Source: Membranipora membranacea (taxonomy: Eukaryota > Bryozoa > Gymnolaemata > Cheilostomatida > Membraniporidae). From it: 64,000 nt of DNA. The DNA lies in the NCBI GenBank assembly GCA_914767715.1, contig OU612071.1, positions 18,040,948-18,104,947 on the forward strand, read 5' to 3'. This document shows positions 12,601-23,400 of the stretch, piece by piece. A program made the position numbers and the translations under genes. The notes under the pieces are model-generated. The model was not told where the DNA came from. It was given only the letters and a program-made list of their open reading frames with translations, and ran no database searches. The stretch's first letter is position 1. Every line of letters starts with the position of its first letter.

Positions 12601-14177
12601 TTCAGTTGAAGGTTACGCTTTTCTGATTACGATTACTAATTGTTCACGTTTTATATTGTTCAAATTCGTTTTATCAATATCAAATGTTGCATGGCGTGTT
12701 ATATTTTAGGTTTGTTGATGCTGTGGTATTTTCAAATAGCGGCGGCGGGTACAGAGCTACAACTCAGCATACAAATGGAGACTGATGAGGGTGATACTCT
12801 CTTTGCCAACTATTCAGAGTTTTCTGTGAAGAGTCCATCAACAACATATGAGTTAAATAAGGTACGTGATTTAAGAAGGTATCTATGGGCTAGTTCATAA
12901 TTACTTCGTCTTTGTAGCCTTAGTATTGATTTGAAAGTGGTTTGATTGGTTTATGAAAAATTGTCTTATACTTAGCTATGTACGTTTTTCATTACTAACA
13001 ATGGGCAGTCTTCTTGATGAAATCCTCTAGAAGCATGTTCGGATCTTGATTTTCAAGGTTGAATAATGGTGAATTAAATGCGATTTTTCCCCCAAATTAG
13101 TGCTGAGCATTGCAAAATATGATTTTTCCCTTTGGCATTACATTTTGAAAGGAAATCGAATTGAGACTTATTCCCAATTTTTTGGTTTATGAATTTAACT
13201 TTCAAAAGTATGTTGACATTGTTCAATGGATTTTGAGTGACCTGCACAGTATGAGCAGAATAAGATTTTGGTATTGGCGCAGCCCTAAAACCAGTAAAAA
13301 TCAAAAAATTAGTGTTAAGAGATGTTTTCCAAAAGAAAGAAGCTGGGGGAATTTGGTCGAAAGTTGGTATGCCCAGCTGAAGGACAGGTGGAAATAATTG
13401 AAAGAAAAAAATAATATATATTAACCAATGGCAATGATAGCCTTTTAATTCACTGTTATATTTCGTTTGGTAATGTGATGCAATAGTTGCGAGCCTGTAA
13501 CTAAGATACGATTAAGTCCAATAAAGTACCATGTTGTCAGTTAGAATATTTAATAATTATTTTTCCAGGCAAATGGATACAGTGGTGATGCAGGAGACAG
13601 CCTATCACCACTCATTGGAAATGTGTTTGGTAAAACAGCCATTCAAAGGAACTGCTCAGGGGAGGACAACTTTGTCGGTAAAAATCAATGCAAATGATGT
13701 CCATACTCCCTTTTGGAGTGCTTGCATTCTTTTTTTTTATTTTGGCCCTTACATACATTATACTACCGGATTTGTCCGGAGCTGTGTAATTCATTCGTCA
13801 TAGCAGTTTGTCTTGACGCACTTGAATGGAACGTTACACTACAGTAACTTGTGGTTGCTTACTAAGTGTTAAATTAAAATTGTTCTTCAGTGCATATGCC
13901 ATTCGATTTGAAACATTTGGATATCAGGTTTTTAATTAAGTTTTTACAACGCTTGGTTCAGTTTAACCGCATAACTCATAATTCAACGCTAATGTTATCT
14001 TTCTGAATGTCAGGTCTGTGGTGGATCAGCTCATGTGACTACACCTCACATCTCAACGGAAGATGGTACTCCACTGAGAATGTACCAGATAGCCAGGTCA
14101 GAGGATTGTACTGGGAGACCTGGAGAAACAGAAGCTTCTCACTTAGAGCTGTCAGAATGTTTCTGGGAAGAGCCTGA
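9675..14177 (+). CDS. Secreted fibrinogen-related domain protein
   Basis: Seven exons join in phase to about 352 aa: 9675-9828, 10381-10592, 11609-11663, 12093-12305, 12710-12861, 13569-13677 and 14014-14177 (TGA). The start is a probable signal peptide (ILIMVIVFL core). Residues ~52-139 are Cys-rich (CTQICQG, MCRCA, SRCRWTAC) and match no family I recognise. Residues ~141-352 form a fibrinogen C-terminal domain: DCQDAF, GWTVFSERFDGSADFNRDF, GFGDLDGEYWAG, YSEFSV, NGYSGDAGDSLS, LWWISSCDYTSHLNGRWY and GLYWETWRNRSFSLRAVRM. The usual acidic calcium loop (DxDxD type) after GDSLS is replaced by KTAIQRNC. Fibrinogen-related proteins often bind carbohydrate or act in innate recognition; that role here is inferred. 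Introns carry a MITE and a large foldback. Confidence 0.85.
10609..10987. mobile_element. TTAA-flanked MITE family B, copy 1
   Basis: About 379 bp, bounded by TTAA on both sides, with terminal inverted repeats ggcaaccaaggtttc / gaaaccttggttgcc. It is near identical to 31872-32256. TTAA target duplications are typical of piggyBac-type transposases. There is no ORF, so it is non-autonomous. It lies in intron 2 of the fibrinogen-related gene. Confidence 0.85.
11025..11395. repeat. Large foldback, ~175-bp arms
   Basis: The left arm from about 11025 and the right arm ending about 11395 are near-perfect inverted copies (cagatgacactag / ctagtgtcatctg; aaactttccc meets gggaaagttt across a short loop near 11205-11217). 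The arms are themselves rich in tctggga/tcccaga repeats. It lies in intron 2 of the fibrinogen-related gene, ~40 bp after MITE copy 10609-10987. It resembles a foldback or long-TIR element without a coding core. Confidence 0.85.
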
Positions 14178-14448
14178 GAAAATTTATTGTTATAGTTTAG
14201 TGGCTGCATCGAAACTAAATTTTATTGAAATTATAGATGAAAAGCCAAACAAATGTTTGTGCCAAGTTGTATGTAATTGTTAAGAATTTTAATGTCCAGT
14301 AATATATATGATTTTGGTTGTGATTATTATTAGAACATATCTGAAAACAATTTAAACCTCTCTCTGAGAACTTGAGATCTCACAAATACCTGAGGTATGG
14401 TATAGCGGTACAGAGGTATAGAGGTATAGAGGTTTTTTAACCAACTTT
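14178..14448. other. 3' flank of the fibrinogen-related gene
   Basis: AT-rich sequence with a short run of gaggtata repeats near 14405-14435. No exon or RNA gene was seen. Confidence 0.5.
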
Positions 14449-14757
14449 ACCACCTGTGTGAATCTCCTAATACTTACTGCCCACCAAGAACATGTGCTGA
14501 GCTTTGAATTCAGTGGATCGATGTGTTTCCCCTCATAGAAGAGTTGCCAAAGAATTGTAATATTATATTCTTTGCACTTATGAAACTCCTAACATTGACT
14601 GGCCATCAGGAACAAGTGCCAAGTGCTTTGAGTTTAGCGGAACAATGTTGTTTTCCTCTCAGTGAGTTACTGTAGAAATGTACATTTAGTGTGACTCAAA
14701 TTTCCTTGTTATTTCTTATGTACACGTGTCAACTGAGTGTTATTTTTTACTGGTTAA
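14449..14757 (-). repeat. Dispersed ~300-bp repeat with internal duplication (copy 2)
   Basis: Its reverse complement matches 3678-3998, including both internal sub-units and the flanking gacacgtgtacataa block. It directly precedes a minisatellite and the 3' end of a LINE. Confidence 0.7.
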
Positions 14758-14770
14758 TGTCTCTATATGT

Positions 14771-14868
14771 TGGGTGTTAGGTGTCAGGTGTTTGGCGTTA
14801 GGCGTTAGGTGTGAGGTGTTTGGTGTTTGGCGTTAGGTGTTAAGTGTTTGGTGTTTGGTGCTTGGGAT
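14771..14868 (+). repeat. G/T-rich minisatellite (ggtgttag / ggtgtttg units)
   Basis: Imperfect 7-8 bp units of the type ggtgttag, gcgttag and gtgtttg repeat across about 100 bp. It abuts the oligo(A) tail of the minus-strand LINE. It resembles degenerate telomere-like G/T repeats but is internal and irregular. Confidence 0.75.
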
Positions 14869-16690
14869 TTTTTTTTTTAATTTTAGGACCTGTCATCCGA
14901 GAATGTTCACATAATGAAAATATGATCGAGCTTAGAAAAAATGCCCCTTGGTATACTAAATGAAAATATTATTACAATAAAAATTACACTACAGCAAAGA
15001 ACTCAGAATTTACAAATATTCCAAACTTCCGCTTTTCGGTTCGACATTTCGGCAGATATATGGTGCCCCCAGAGTTTCTGGTAGAGTGTCTGAGTCCCCC
15101 TTACGCAGTGGGAGCCGATGTCGTAATGGGTGGTTTTCATCAGTCAATATACGGTGGATGTACTTATGGCACAAGTGGCTTAGTGTATCGTTTAGTGGCA
15201 GAATATTAGCAGCAGCTAATCTCTCGTCATAGTGTTCTATTTCAGAGTAGATGATTCTGAGAGCTAGTCGCTGATAACTCTCGATGTCATCCTTCTGATA
15301 ATCAGTAGTGTACGGATACCACGCAGTAACAGCATGGGAAATGACTGGAATGATTTGGGTTTTATACATCAAAACCAAGCTTTCCTGTTTGACTCCAGAC
15401 TGCTTCAGAATGAGTAGTCCATGGCATCGCTTGTTCGCTGACTTGTTGATATTAACGATATGCTCGTTAAATTGGAGATGTTGGTCAATAGTGAGGCCGA
15501 GTAGTTTGGTGGATGTCACATTGTCAACATTATGAGACTTGTTCATTGTTAGTGGTTTCGACATTGTCATCTGTTTTTTGAGAGACAGATTAATTGTCTT
15601 AGTCTTGGCTGCGTTTAGCAACATCTTATTCTCCAACGCCCAGTCTGAGCACTCATCAAATTCGACAGTTTGAGTACTGCTGATGATTAGTAGATAATCT
15701 TTTCTCAGGGCGAAGTAGTTTGTCGTGTCATTGGCATATTTAACAGTGATGGCGGTTGAAAATTGGAGAGAATCAACAAACGCTAGCCAAAGCGTGGGGC
15801 CACACAAGGTTCCCTGTGGAACTCCTGTGTTACAACCTGCGATGTGAGATTTCACGGGATGTTGCTTAATTACAACTCGTTGCTGTCTGTTTTCTAGATA
15901 ATCGGCAACTAAGGCGATAAGCGAGGCAGCTTCAGTTTTTGTAGGAGCAGAGAGTGGTTCATGAGGTCGAAGGCTTTGCTGAAATCATATAGGATCATCT
16001 CAGCACCGATGCTGTTGATGTCGTCCATCGCCTCGGTGGTGCCATCAAGGACGCTCACAAGCGCATCTGTGCAACCTACGCCCTGCATGTATGCGAACTG
16101 ATTGCTTCTGAGTTTTGGCAGGAGTTTGTTGCGGAGTCGTCTGTTCATGAATAGCTCAGCGATTTTCCCGATATGCCAAAGAAGAGAGATGGGCCGATAA
16201 TCTTTGCAGGTGGATGGTGAGTTGGATTGATTGATTGATAATATCAGCTATGGGTACACAGAGGTCTTCGTGGCAGAGTTTGCTTATCCAAGGAAGATAA
16301 TCATTACTGTGTACTGACTTTTGGGTTTAATGTTTTTCAGTGCAGTTTTGACTTGCCCGATTGATACCTCATCGACAGAATATTTCTCTTTGATCTGATA
16401 GCTTGGAGAGGGTGTAGATGTTTCGACAGCTACGGTAACGTAGTAGGTGTTGAGGTTGTTTACGAACTGCTGTGGGTCACAAAGAGTGTCGTCAACAATG
16501 TAGTTCGTTGGTACCTTGGCTTTTGATTTGCTATCAAAGGTTTTCACATTCTTCCACCAGTTAGCGGTGCCGGCTTTCAGGTGATTGATCTTTCGATCAT
16601 AGTAGCTTCGCTTTGACTTTGCTATAGTTAGATCAAGCATAGTTTGGAGATAGGCATACGAGGGTTTCCACAAGTTGAACACAGGCTAGA
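14868..16690 (-). mobile_element. 5'-truncated non-LTR retrotransposon (LINE) with reverse transcriptase relics
   Basis: Three open blocks on the minus strand (16284-16682, 15909-16148, 15010-15855) are consecutive parts of one reverse-transcriptase ORF, broken by frameshifts. Visible motifs are the pre-RT block, DFSKAFDLMNH, GVPQGTLCGPTLW and the catalytic box, here YANDT instead of YADDT, then thumb and C-terminal sequence. The endonuclease and ORF1 are missing, as in 5'-truncated insertions. The 3' end has ~130 bp of untranslated sequence and an oligo(A) tract (14868-14878). The element type resembles CR1/Jockey-like LINEs. It is inactive because of the catalytic change, frameshifts and truncation. 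Confidence 0.85.
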
Positions 16691-16694
16691 TGAT

Positions 16695-16732
16695 ATCAGG
16701 GAGGGTGGGATGATCATCCCACCCTCCCTGAT
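16695..16732. repeat. Perfect 38-bp palindrome at the LINE 5' junction
   Basis: The sequence is an exact inverted repeat with no loop, centred on GATC at 16712-16715, with arms containing ccaccctccctgat. Beyond it, gatgatatca recurs on both sides with a 3-base offset. It lies within a few bases of the point where LINE homology stops. Confidence 0.9.
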
Positions 16733-18975
16733 GATATCATTATTCTTGTATTGTCAAGGAGGAGACAACTCTAATTAAGAACAGAATTTTTTTACATTTG
16801 TATTCATGAGTGACAAGTTAGGACAGCAAGTAATAAATAAATTATGGTGTTTTATTATTAAAAATATCACATTTGAACTCCCTTGCCAGTTCTTTTGAAC
16901 ACATTTAAAAAAAGCCCACCACAGGTAGTAGGTGGAATAACTTGACTTACCCTAGAGAAGTAAATGTTGAGTTTGTTGAGCTATGACATAATGTTGGCTA
17001 GCACCATAGACTTAATATACTACCTAGACAGGCCAAAAGCATTCAATACTGTCCCACTTAAATAGCACGACATGACGTAATTAGTTTGTGCTGTGAGCCA
17101 TAGTATACTATATCCATCAATGAAATAATGTGAAAAATCAAGGGATTCTGGGCATGATATCAGTCGCTGTCCAGCCCCTTATTATTCAAACACAAAAAAA
17201 ATTGGTGAGTGTATGTAAAAGACCTTTCCGCACGAGATGGTATTCATAATTTGTCTCCATAACCAGAAATTTTTATGATAAGAGACAATCATTAGCCAAT
17301 AAACATTGAAACAAATACAGCCATTTACCCTCAGCACTTCCATCAATTACTATAAAAATGTAAAGAATACCTATAACACAAGATCACAAATATTTTGTTG
17401 GATAAGCCAGATCTAATATAGCGAGACATGTAATATTTCAACCAACATTTTTTACGCTGCTGTATTGGCACAAGTGTTGCTTTTAAACCTAGCGAGGATT
17501 TAGTCTTGTAGGCACAAGCTGAACTTTGAAGAAAAAAATGACCTCAAGCTCTTTTGCATCATTGAATACAGTGGAGCTTCAATTCAGAATTCAAAAACAT
17601 CAAAATAGCTCTAGTGATGAGTGGTAACTTTCTGATAACTGCTTTTTGTGATTCACTATGCTGGTATTTGTCTCTCACTAGAATGAATCGACTATGAGAG
17701 GCATGTCAGGATGATGCATGGTAGCAGAAGATCACCAGAATTAGCTAAAATCAAATACCAGTAGACTACCCTTGAGAGCTAGCCATAAATCAGCTATTCT
17801 AGCAAGTGCAAAAAATTAAATTTTCTTTGGTTTTGTCCTGTGAACACTTAGCTCCTCTAGTGTGTGCAAGACAGGTTTCAGACTGTAGTTGTTTACATCA
17901 CTTGGATTTGTCTCCCTTGAAAGCCTATTGTAGCTAATAAAGAGCTAACACAATGGCGTGCTGGATAAAAATAGAGAGAAGGTTATTTGACAGCGCTCCT
18001 CATCAATATATCATTGTCTTTATTTGAGCCTGGATAGGTCGTTAACAGTCATGAAAGTCTGACACGGTGGTTACAGCAAATGAAATTTAATTTCAGTACA
18101 CATACCCTATGTGACAGCATGGGCCTGACCAATAAGTGAAAATATACTGAATAATTTTTTGGGATGAGGCCTTAGTATACAGCGTGCTGTTACATGGTCT
18201 CCATATTAGTAGCATGGCCACGTATAGACTTAATCTGTATACAACCAAGTATTTGTGATTTTCTAAGTATAAATATATATTCCTGTACTTGACATCAGTA
18301 CACCAAATTTATGCATAGAATATCACAAAGACTTGGTTGTATAATATTCAAGTCTATCATAGGTCTGAGGCTTACAGTTATCCTCAGATAAGAAATGGTA
18401 AAAGACTACCAAAAGACAATGTATGAGCGTTACCGGAGGAACTTCTTCCACCATCAATAATTCATACCAAGAAGAGCGTTAAATTTTGTATCATGCGATT
18501 CTGACATAACTTTATCATATGTAACTGTCTGACTATAATATGCATTGGTCTTTGGGTGGTCTTCATTAGATTAAAAATATGTCCTTTATTGGCGCATGTA
18601 GGAGACATTTTGTCAGTTATCATGCTATGCATTAAATATACAATAGTATAATGACAAGGTATGGCCAAGGGACGAACTCAAGTATCTAAGGATAGGTTGA
18701 AAAGACCCTTTATCATTCAGTGCTGCTTTTTGCAGCATCAAGGATCTGTCAGATTTCTGGGGAATAAGGGTGCTGCTACATCGCAAGTGGTCTATGTATC
18801 GGCTCTGAACTGATTGACTATTTGCTTGAGATTAGAGACAAAGCCATGTCACTGAAAGCACCTATTGAGGGTGGTGAAGTGAAACTACAAAAGTACTTTC
18901 ACAGGCACTATAATAAATTGTATATATATATAATATATAGATATATATATGTTATTTTTAGGAGAGCACTATCTC

Positions 18976-19085
18976 ATCTAGTCTAAGTGCTTGGGATGCT
19001 CCAAAGCGAGTTAGTGGCATTACATAAGATGTTAATGTTTAGCCACTAACTCACATTGGAGCTGTCTGAGCATTTAGACTAGATC
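18976..19085. repeat. Foldback, ~44-bp arms
   Basis: The arm atctagtctaagtgctt...gcgagttagtggc is repeated inverted as gccactaactcac...catttagactagat, with about 20 bp between. The arms differ at several positions. Confidence 0.75.
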
Positions 19086-19273
19086 TCACCTGGCATCGGG
19101 TCTCTCTGATACATCAGCCAAGCAGAGCCAAAACAGTGGTGATTGGCTACTGTTCAAGCAGCCAACAGAATCGCTCAATTACTGTTACTGTTGCTGATCC
19201 TGCCACGATAACATCATGAAAGAGATTACTGTTTGAAGAGGGCAATTTCTTGACAACTACTTATACCTATAAC

Positions 19274-19552
19274 CAGTGTTATAAGTGGGAAAGATTCGGT
19301 AGGATGCCAACCTGGCCGGGGGTCAAAGGGGCCGCCTAGGCCGCAGGTGGAGTCCGAGGCAGACCCCTGGCTGCGGGAGCCCTGTGGTGATTACATTGAA
19401 AATGCATCATTTTTAGCCATATTTTTGAAAACTCATTTTGATGTACTCACCAGCTGGCAGTAACCTTGGTTATGATATATAGGGGGATGCACCCCCTACA
19501 CAAAGTAGGAAGGGGGCACCATCCCCTTGCACCCCCCTGACTTCTAACACTA
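19274..19552. mobile_element. hAT-type MITE with 8-bp target duplication
   Basis: A 279-bp insertion is flanked on both sides by CCTATAAC (19266-19273 and 19553-19560). Termini are cagtgttataag and, inverted, cttctaacacta. The interior is G/C-rich (gggggatgcaccccc, agggggcacc) and non-coding. Eight-bp duplications and a CAGTG-type end are hallmarks of hAT elements. Confidence 0.8.
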
Positions 19553-20487
19553 CCTATAACAAATAATCTGAGGTGATATTATAAACAACTTTATTGAACT
19601 ACATTGTCATTATTATATTTTTCAAAAATTTAGGCAGGCAAGAGGTTTCAAAGTGCACTGCATTATTATGATCCAAAAATTTGAAAACATAAAATGAAAT
19701 AATGAGATAACTTCTTAAAAAATCTAAATGGTAAATCGTCAACGGAAGCTGACAAAATTGAGCCTGGCAGTACAGTTTAAAATCGGGGATATTTGACTAT
19801 AACGCTAGTCTACCCAAAAAGCTACACAACCAAACACATAAAGAGAATTATTTGATTGAACTTGTTATCAAATAACTTAAAAGAAAAAAAACACTGGTCT
19901 TTGACCAATATTGTGTGGATAAAATCATCAGATTCTTGTCAAAACGAAACAGATCTCTTGTTGGAACAATAATACCTCAGTTTTGATACATAAAAAAATG
20001 AACACTTTTGAACAAAACTCAAAGTAAATGTTTTGCCTACATAGCCTATTGATGTAATTATGACTAGGAAAGCAAGCAAATAACCATAATTATTAAATTT
20101 TCAAACTGGTGGCTAAAATTCGAAGCTTCCACAAAAAAACTATAGTATAGTGCAGACTTGAGATTTTAACTTCCTGCAGGTGTAGGTACCGCTCAGAAAA
20201 GTGTGGAGCTGAGTAGAACTGAAACTAAAATATCGGCAGCTGTTTAGTAAAGGTTGTAGATTTCTAACCTTACAAACTTGAATATTATGTCGATTGTATA
20301 ATGCCACAAAATCAGTACAATGGTCTTACGAGGAAAGAACTTTATAATCATTTCATTTAACAGACCTTTTTTAGAGCCCTGTCTAACAAAAATGTCCTCT
20401 CTTTTTGGCACAACCTCAGTATGTGTAGATAAAATGAATAGATCCTTCATAATTTTCAAAAGAAAAAAAGTCAAAGTATTTATGGGT

Positions 20488-23400
20488 CTACTTGAGATAA
20501 GGAATGACATATTTATCGAACACCTCAGGAGTTCTGTACCAGTAGATGTGGTCCAGTCCTGGGTATGTGTGTCTCGTAACCTTGCCAGCTTCGTTCAGAG
20601 TACGTAAACCAAAGTGGTCTCCTTTGTACCACTACAAACATGACAGAGAGAATGACATTAGATCATGAAAGAATTAAGTCTATAAAAAAGTTGGTAGTTC
20701 ATTTGGGTGAGGTCAGCCCAAACAAGGCCTAATCTGACAGTATCCATATGCAGTATGCAATGTCTAACAAATAAGTTGACTTTGGTTTAAAGCGAGCGGG
20801 ACCACAGTCTACTTTGCCAAAAGATGAGGACGCCCTTGTAGGTCTAGAGATCGGCCACACAATCAGACCTTTTTCAACTTTTTTTACTTTTTACACTGTT
20901 TACTATAATTACAAGATACAAAAAGTGGTTTTGGGCTTCATACAGCTGGTAGGTTGAGAGAATTATAGTTCTGTATCAGTGGAGCGACAAGACTAGGTTC
21001 ATATTTATTGCGGCACACATATCACCAACAAGTATGGAGTTCTCTCCTTCCGTTGAATAAGGGCACAACTCTCACAAAAAAACTAATTGTTTCCAAAACA
21101 GAATTTAGAAAACTTATTTGTATATTATCTCATATGGCCTATAATTTGTTGATACCTACCGGCTGTTTCTCAAAGGGCTGTACAATTTCGTTTGAGTCAT
21201 AGAAGCCGAGATGTGCGCTTTGCCAGGGAGTAATCACTGTATCATTAGGTCCGCCGACCATAACAAACTTCTCTAGCTTCAGGAAGTTCTCTTTGAACTC
21301 TGAAAAAAAGTAAATGCACAACTCAATCATCGACAGTATCGAATAATATTTTTTGCGAAGCTAAAATCTAACCTTTACATGAGTGGGATCAACTCAGCTG
21401 GTTAGTGTTGAATGAATTTTAAACCAATCAGTCTGAATTTGGTTACTGCTACTCGAAATTGCAGCAAAATGGATGGAGCTTGATCTAGAACAAGAACAAG
21501 TCTGAAAAAGATGTGCCCGCATTCTGGTGATTCTTCTCAAACCCTTACTTAATACATAAAAATTGGATCAAACTTGATCTAGGTTTGTGTGTTTGGTGCC
21601 GGTTTTCAGTAATAAAGGCCGGCTGGGAAAAAGTTTCCCACTATTGCGTATTCCACCATAGTGATAATACTAATGCGCCATATTGATATGACGTCAACAA
21701 TTTTAGAGTCAAACACATAAATATAATATTGATTGGGTATTATTAGAACAAATATTGAGTTATTGAGTTTCACATTGACAAAAAGCTAGTTCAAACAATA
21801 CCCCATTCACTCAACCTTGATTTCCCAATTACGATCAATTAATTCATTATAATTCCAAGATATAATGCTTCCACATCCTAAATTTAGGACCCTTTGTACA
21901 CGTCACAACCATGGGAGCAGCTGAAAAATGTCACCATTTCATTCTCAGATATTATTAAAAACTTGCCTGTTGTCAGGTTCTGAGATAAGAATCATACTGG
22001 CCTGACTTTTGGTGGCTTCCAAACACACACGGTCAGCTGGACAATTATAAGCCTTTAGATCATAAATAATAGTGGGAGATTGTAGCTGAAAGTAAGCAAG
22101 GATATGGGAGGGGGCGAACGGGACCTTTCCCCAACAAACACAAAATCAGCTTGAAAAATTTGAATCATAAATTATCAAAATATGTAAAAAAATGCAGACT
22201 AGTGAAGAGTAGTTTGCTTGTCGTGGGACATGTTCTCACCGTGACTTTTAGCGTGTCCTGTTTGGTTATTAAGCCTGGCCAGTAGTACATCAGTTTTAGG
22301 ATTAGAGAACGCCTCCTGGTGGTGAGGGTCGTTCCAGTAATTACCGATAGACATTTCCTGTCCTTCCCACGAGTACCAGAACCTGTCAATATATCACATA
22401 TATATAAATAGAGGTAACAGCTAGATCAAGTTTGCTCAATCCTGAATGCATTTGAGCTGCTCCCATTCAACTGATCACGCTGCAGCCTGGCCAGTGGAGA
22501 AGGAGCAACTCTGAATGCGGGCAAATGGACAAAACATGGTCTAGGTAACTGATACACTGTTGTCACTATCAGTTAGTCAGCATAATTTGAAAAACATCAC
22601 AACTTCATGAGAGATGACGATGTCACATTGGGCGAAGGTTTTTGAGACGACCCCTCACTTGTTCCTAAATCATTCACTAAGAGCTGAGTAATGATTGAAT
22701 CGCCGAGATATCTCTCTCCGGAGAGGTCTTCTTCTCCTAGATATGAAGGATCTCGGCATATTTAACCAAAACAGAGCTTATAGCATTGCTGGGTTTTCAG
22801 AAATGAAAGATCTTCGCTTGCATTATAAATCGCTCTTATCTAAAATATGAGGTTCATATTTTCACGAGCCAGAGTTATTGAACATGAGTCATAATAGTAG
22901 GCCTACACTGATGTGGAAAATACACTAGTAGCATGTGTATCTATGATCGTTGATGTAACTTCAGTCTAAGTACCTAACATTTTGGCGTTTTTGATCTGCC
23001 CTAGAATGACCATACCTAATTCTTTTTGAGGAAACTTTCGCGACACCAAATAATTGACACTCTGTCAATCAGAGATTTACGTTCAATTTTATATCACATA
23101 TGAGTTACTCACTCCCAGAGGTATTTCCTGTCCTTGTTGGCAACGTAGCTCTTCACAAAACTAGTCACGCCATACTGTCCAGCTAGCGGAGAGCTCAATG
23201 TGATCAGTGTGTGTACATTGTGTGTAGATAACATCTGTACAACAGATCTGCAGATTACACCTCCCTGAGAGAAACATAGTAGGGTAACTCCTGTATCTGT
23301 GTGGTTATCCATTATCTACAACGACAGAAAGAAAGCTGTTATACATTTGCAGGAAAGAGGGACAGCTGTCACTCTAGTCCTTGAACTATCCAAATGTTCC

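Larger units (their letters stand above)
16741..20487. other. Intergenic region between the LINE and PPT2
   Basis: No convincing exon was found. Contents recognised are a foldback (18976-19085), a TA-rich microsatellite (about 18917-18955) and a hAT-type MITE (19274-19552). The rest is unassigned AT-rich DNA and includes the 3' flank of PPT2. Confidence 0.55.

Noticed and set aside
14771-14868. Possible interstitial telomere repeat
   Set aside because: Units are irregular 7-8 bp GGTGTTAG/GGTGTTTG variants, not TTAGGG arrays; a simple minisatellite is the better description.
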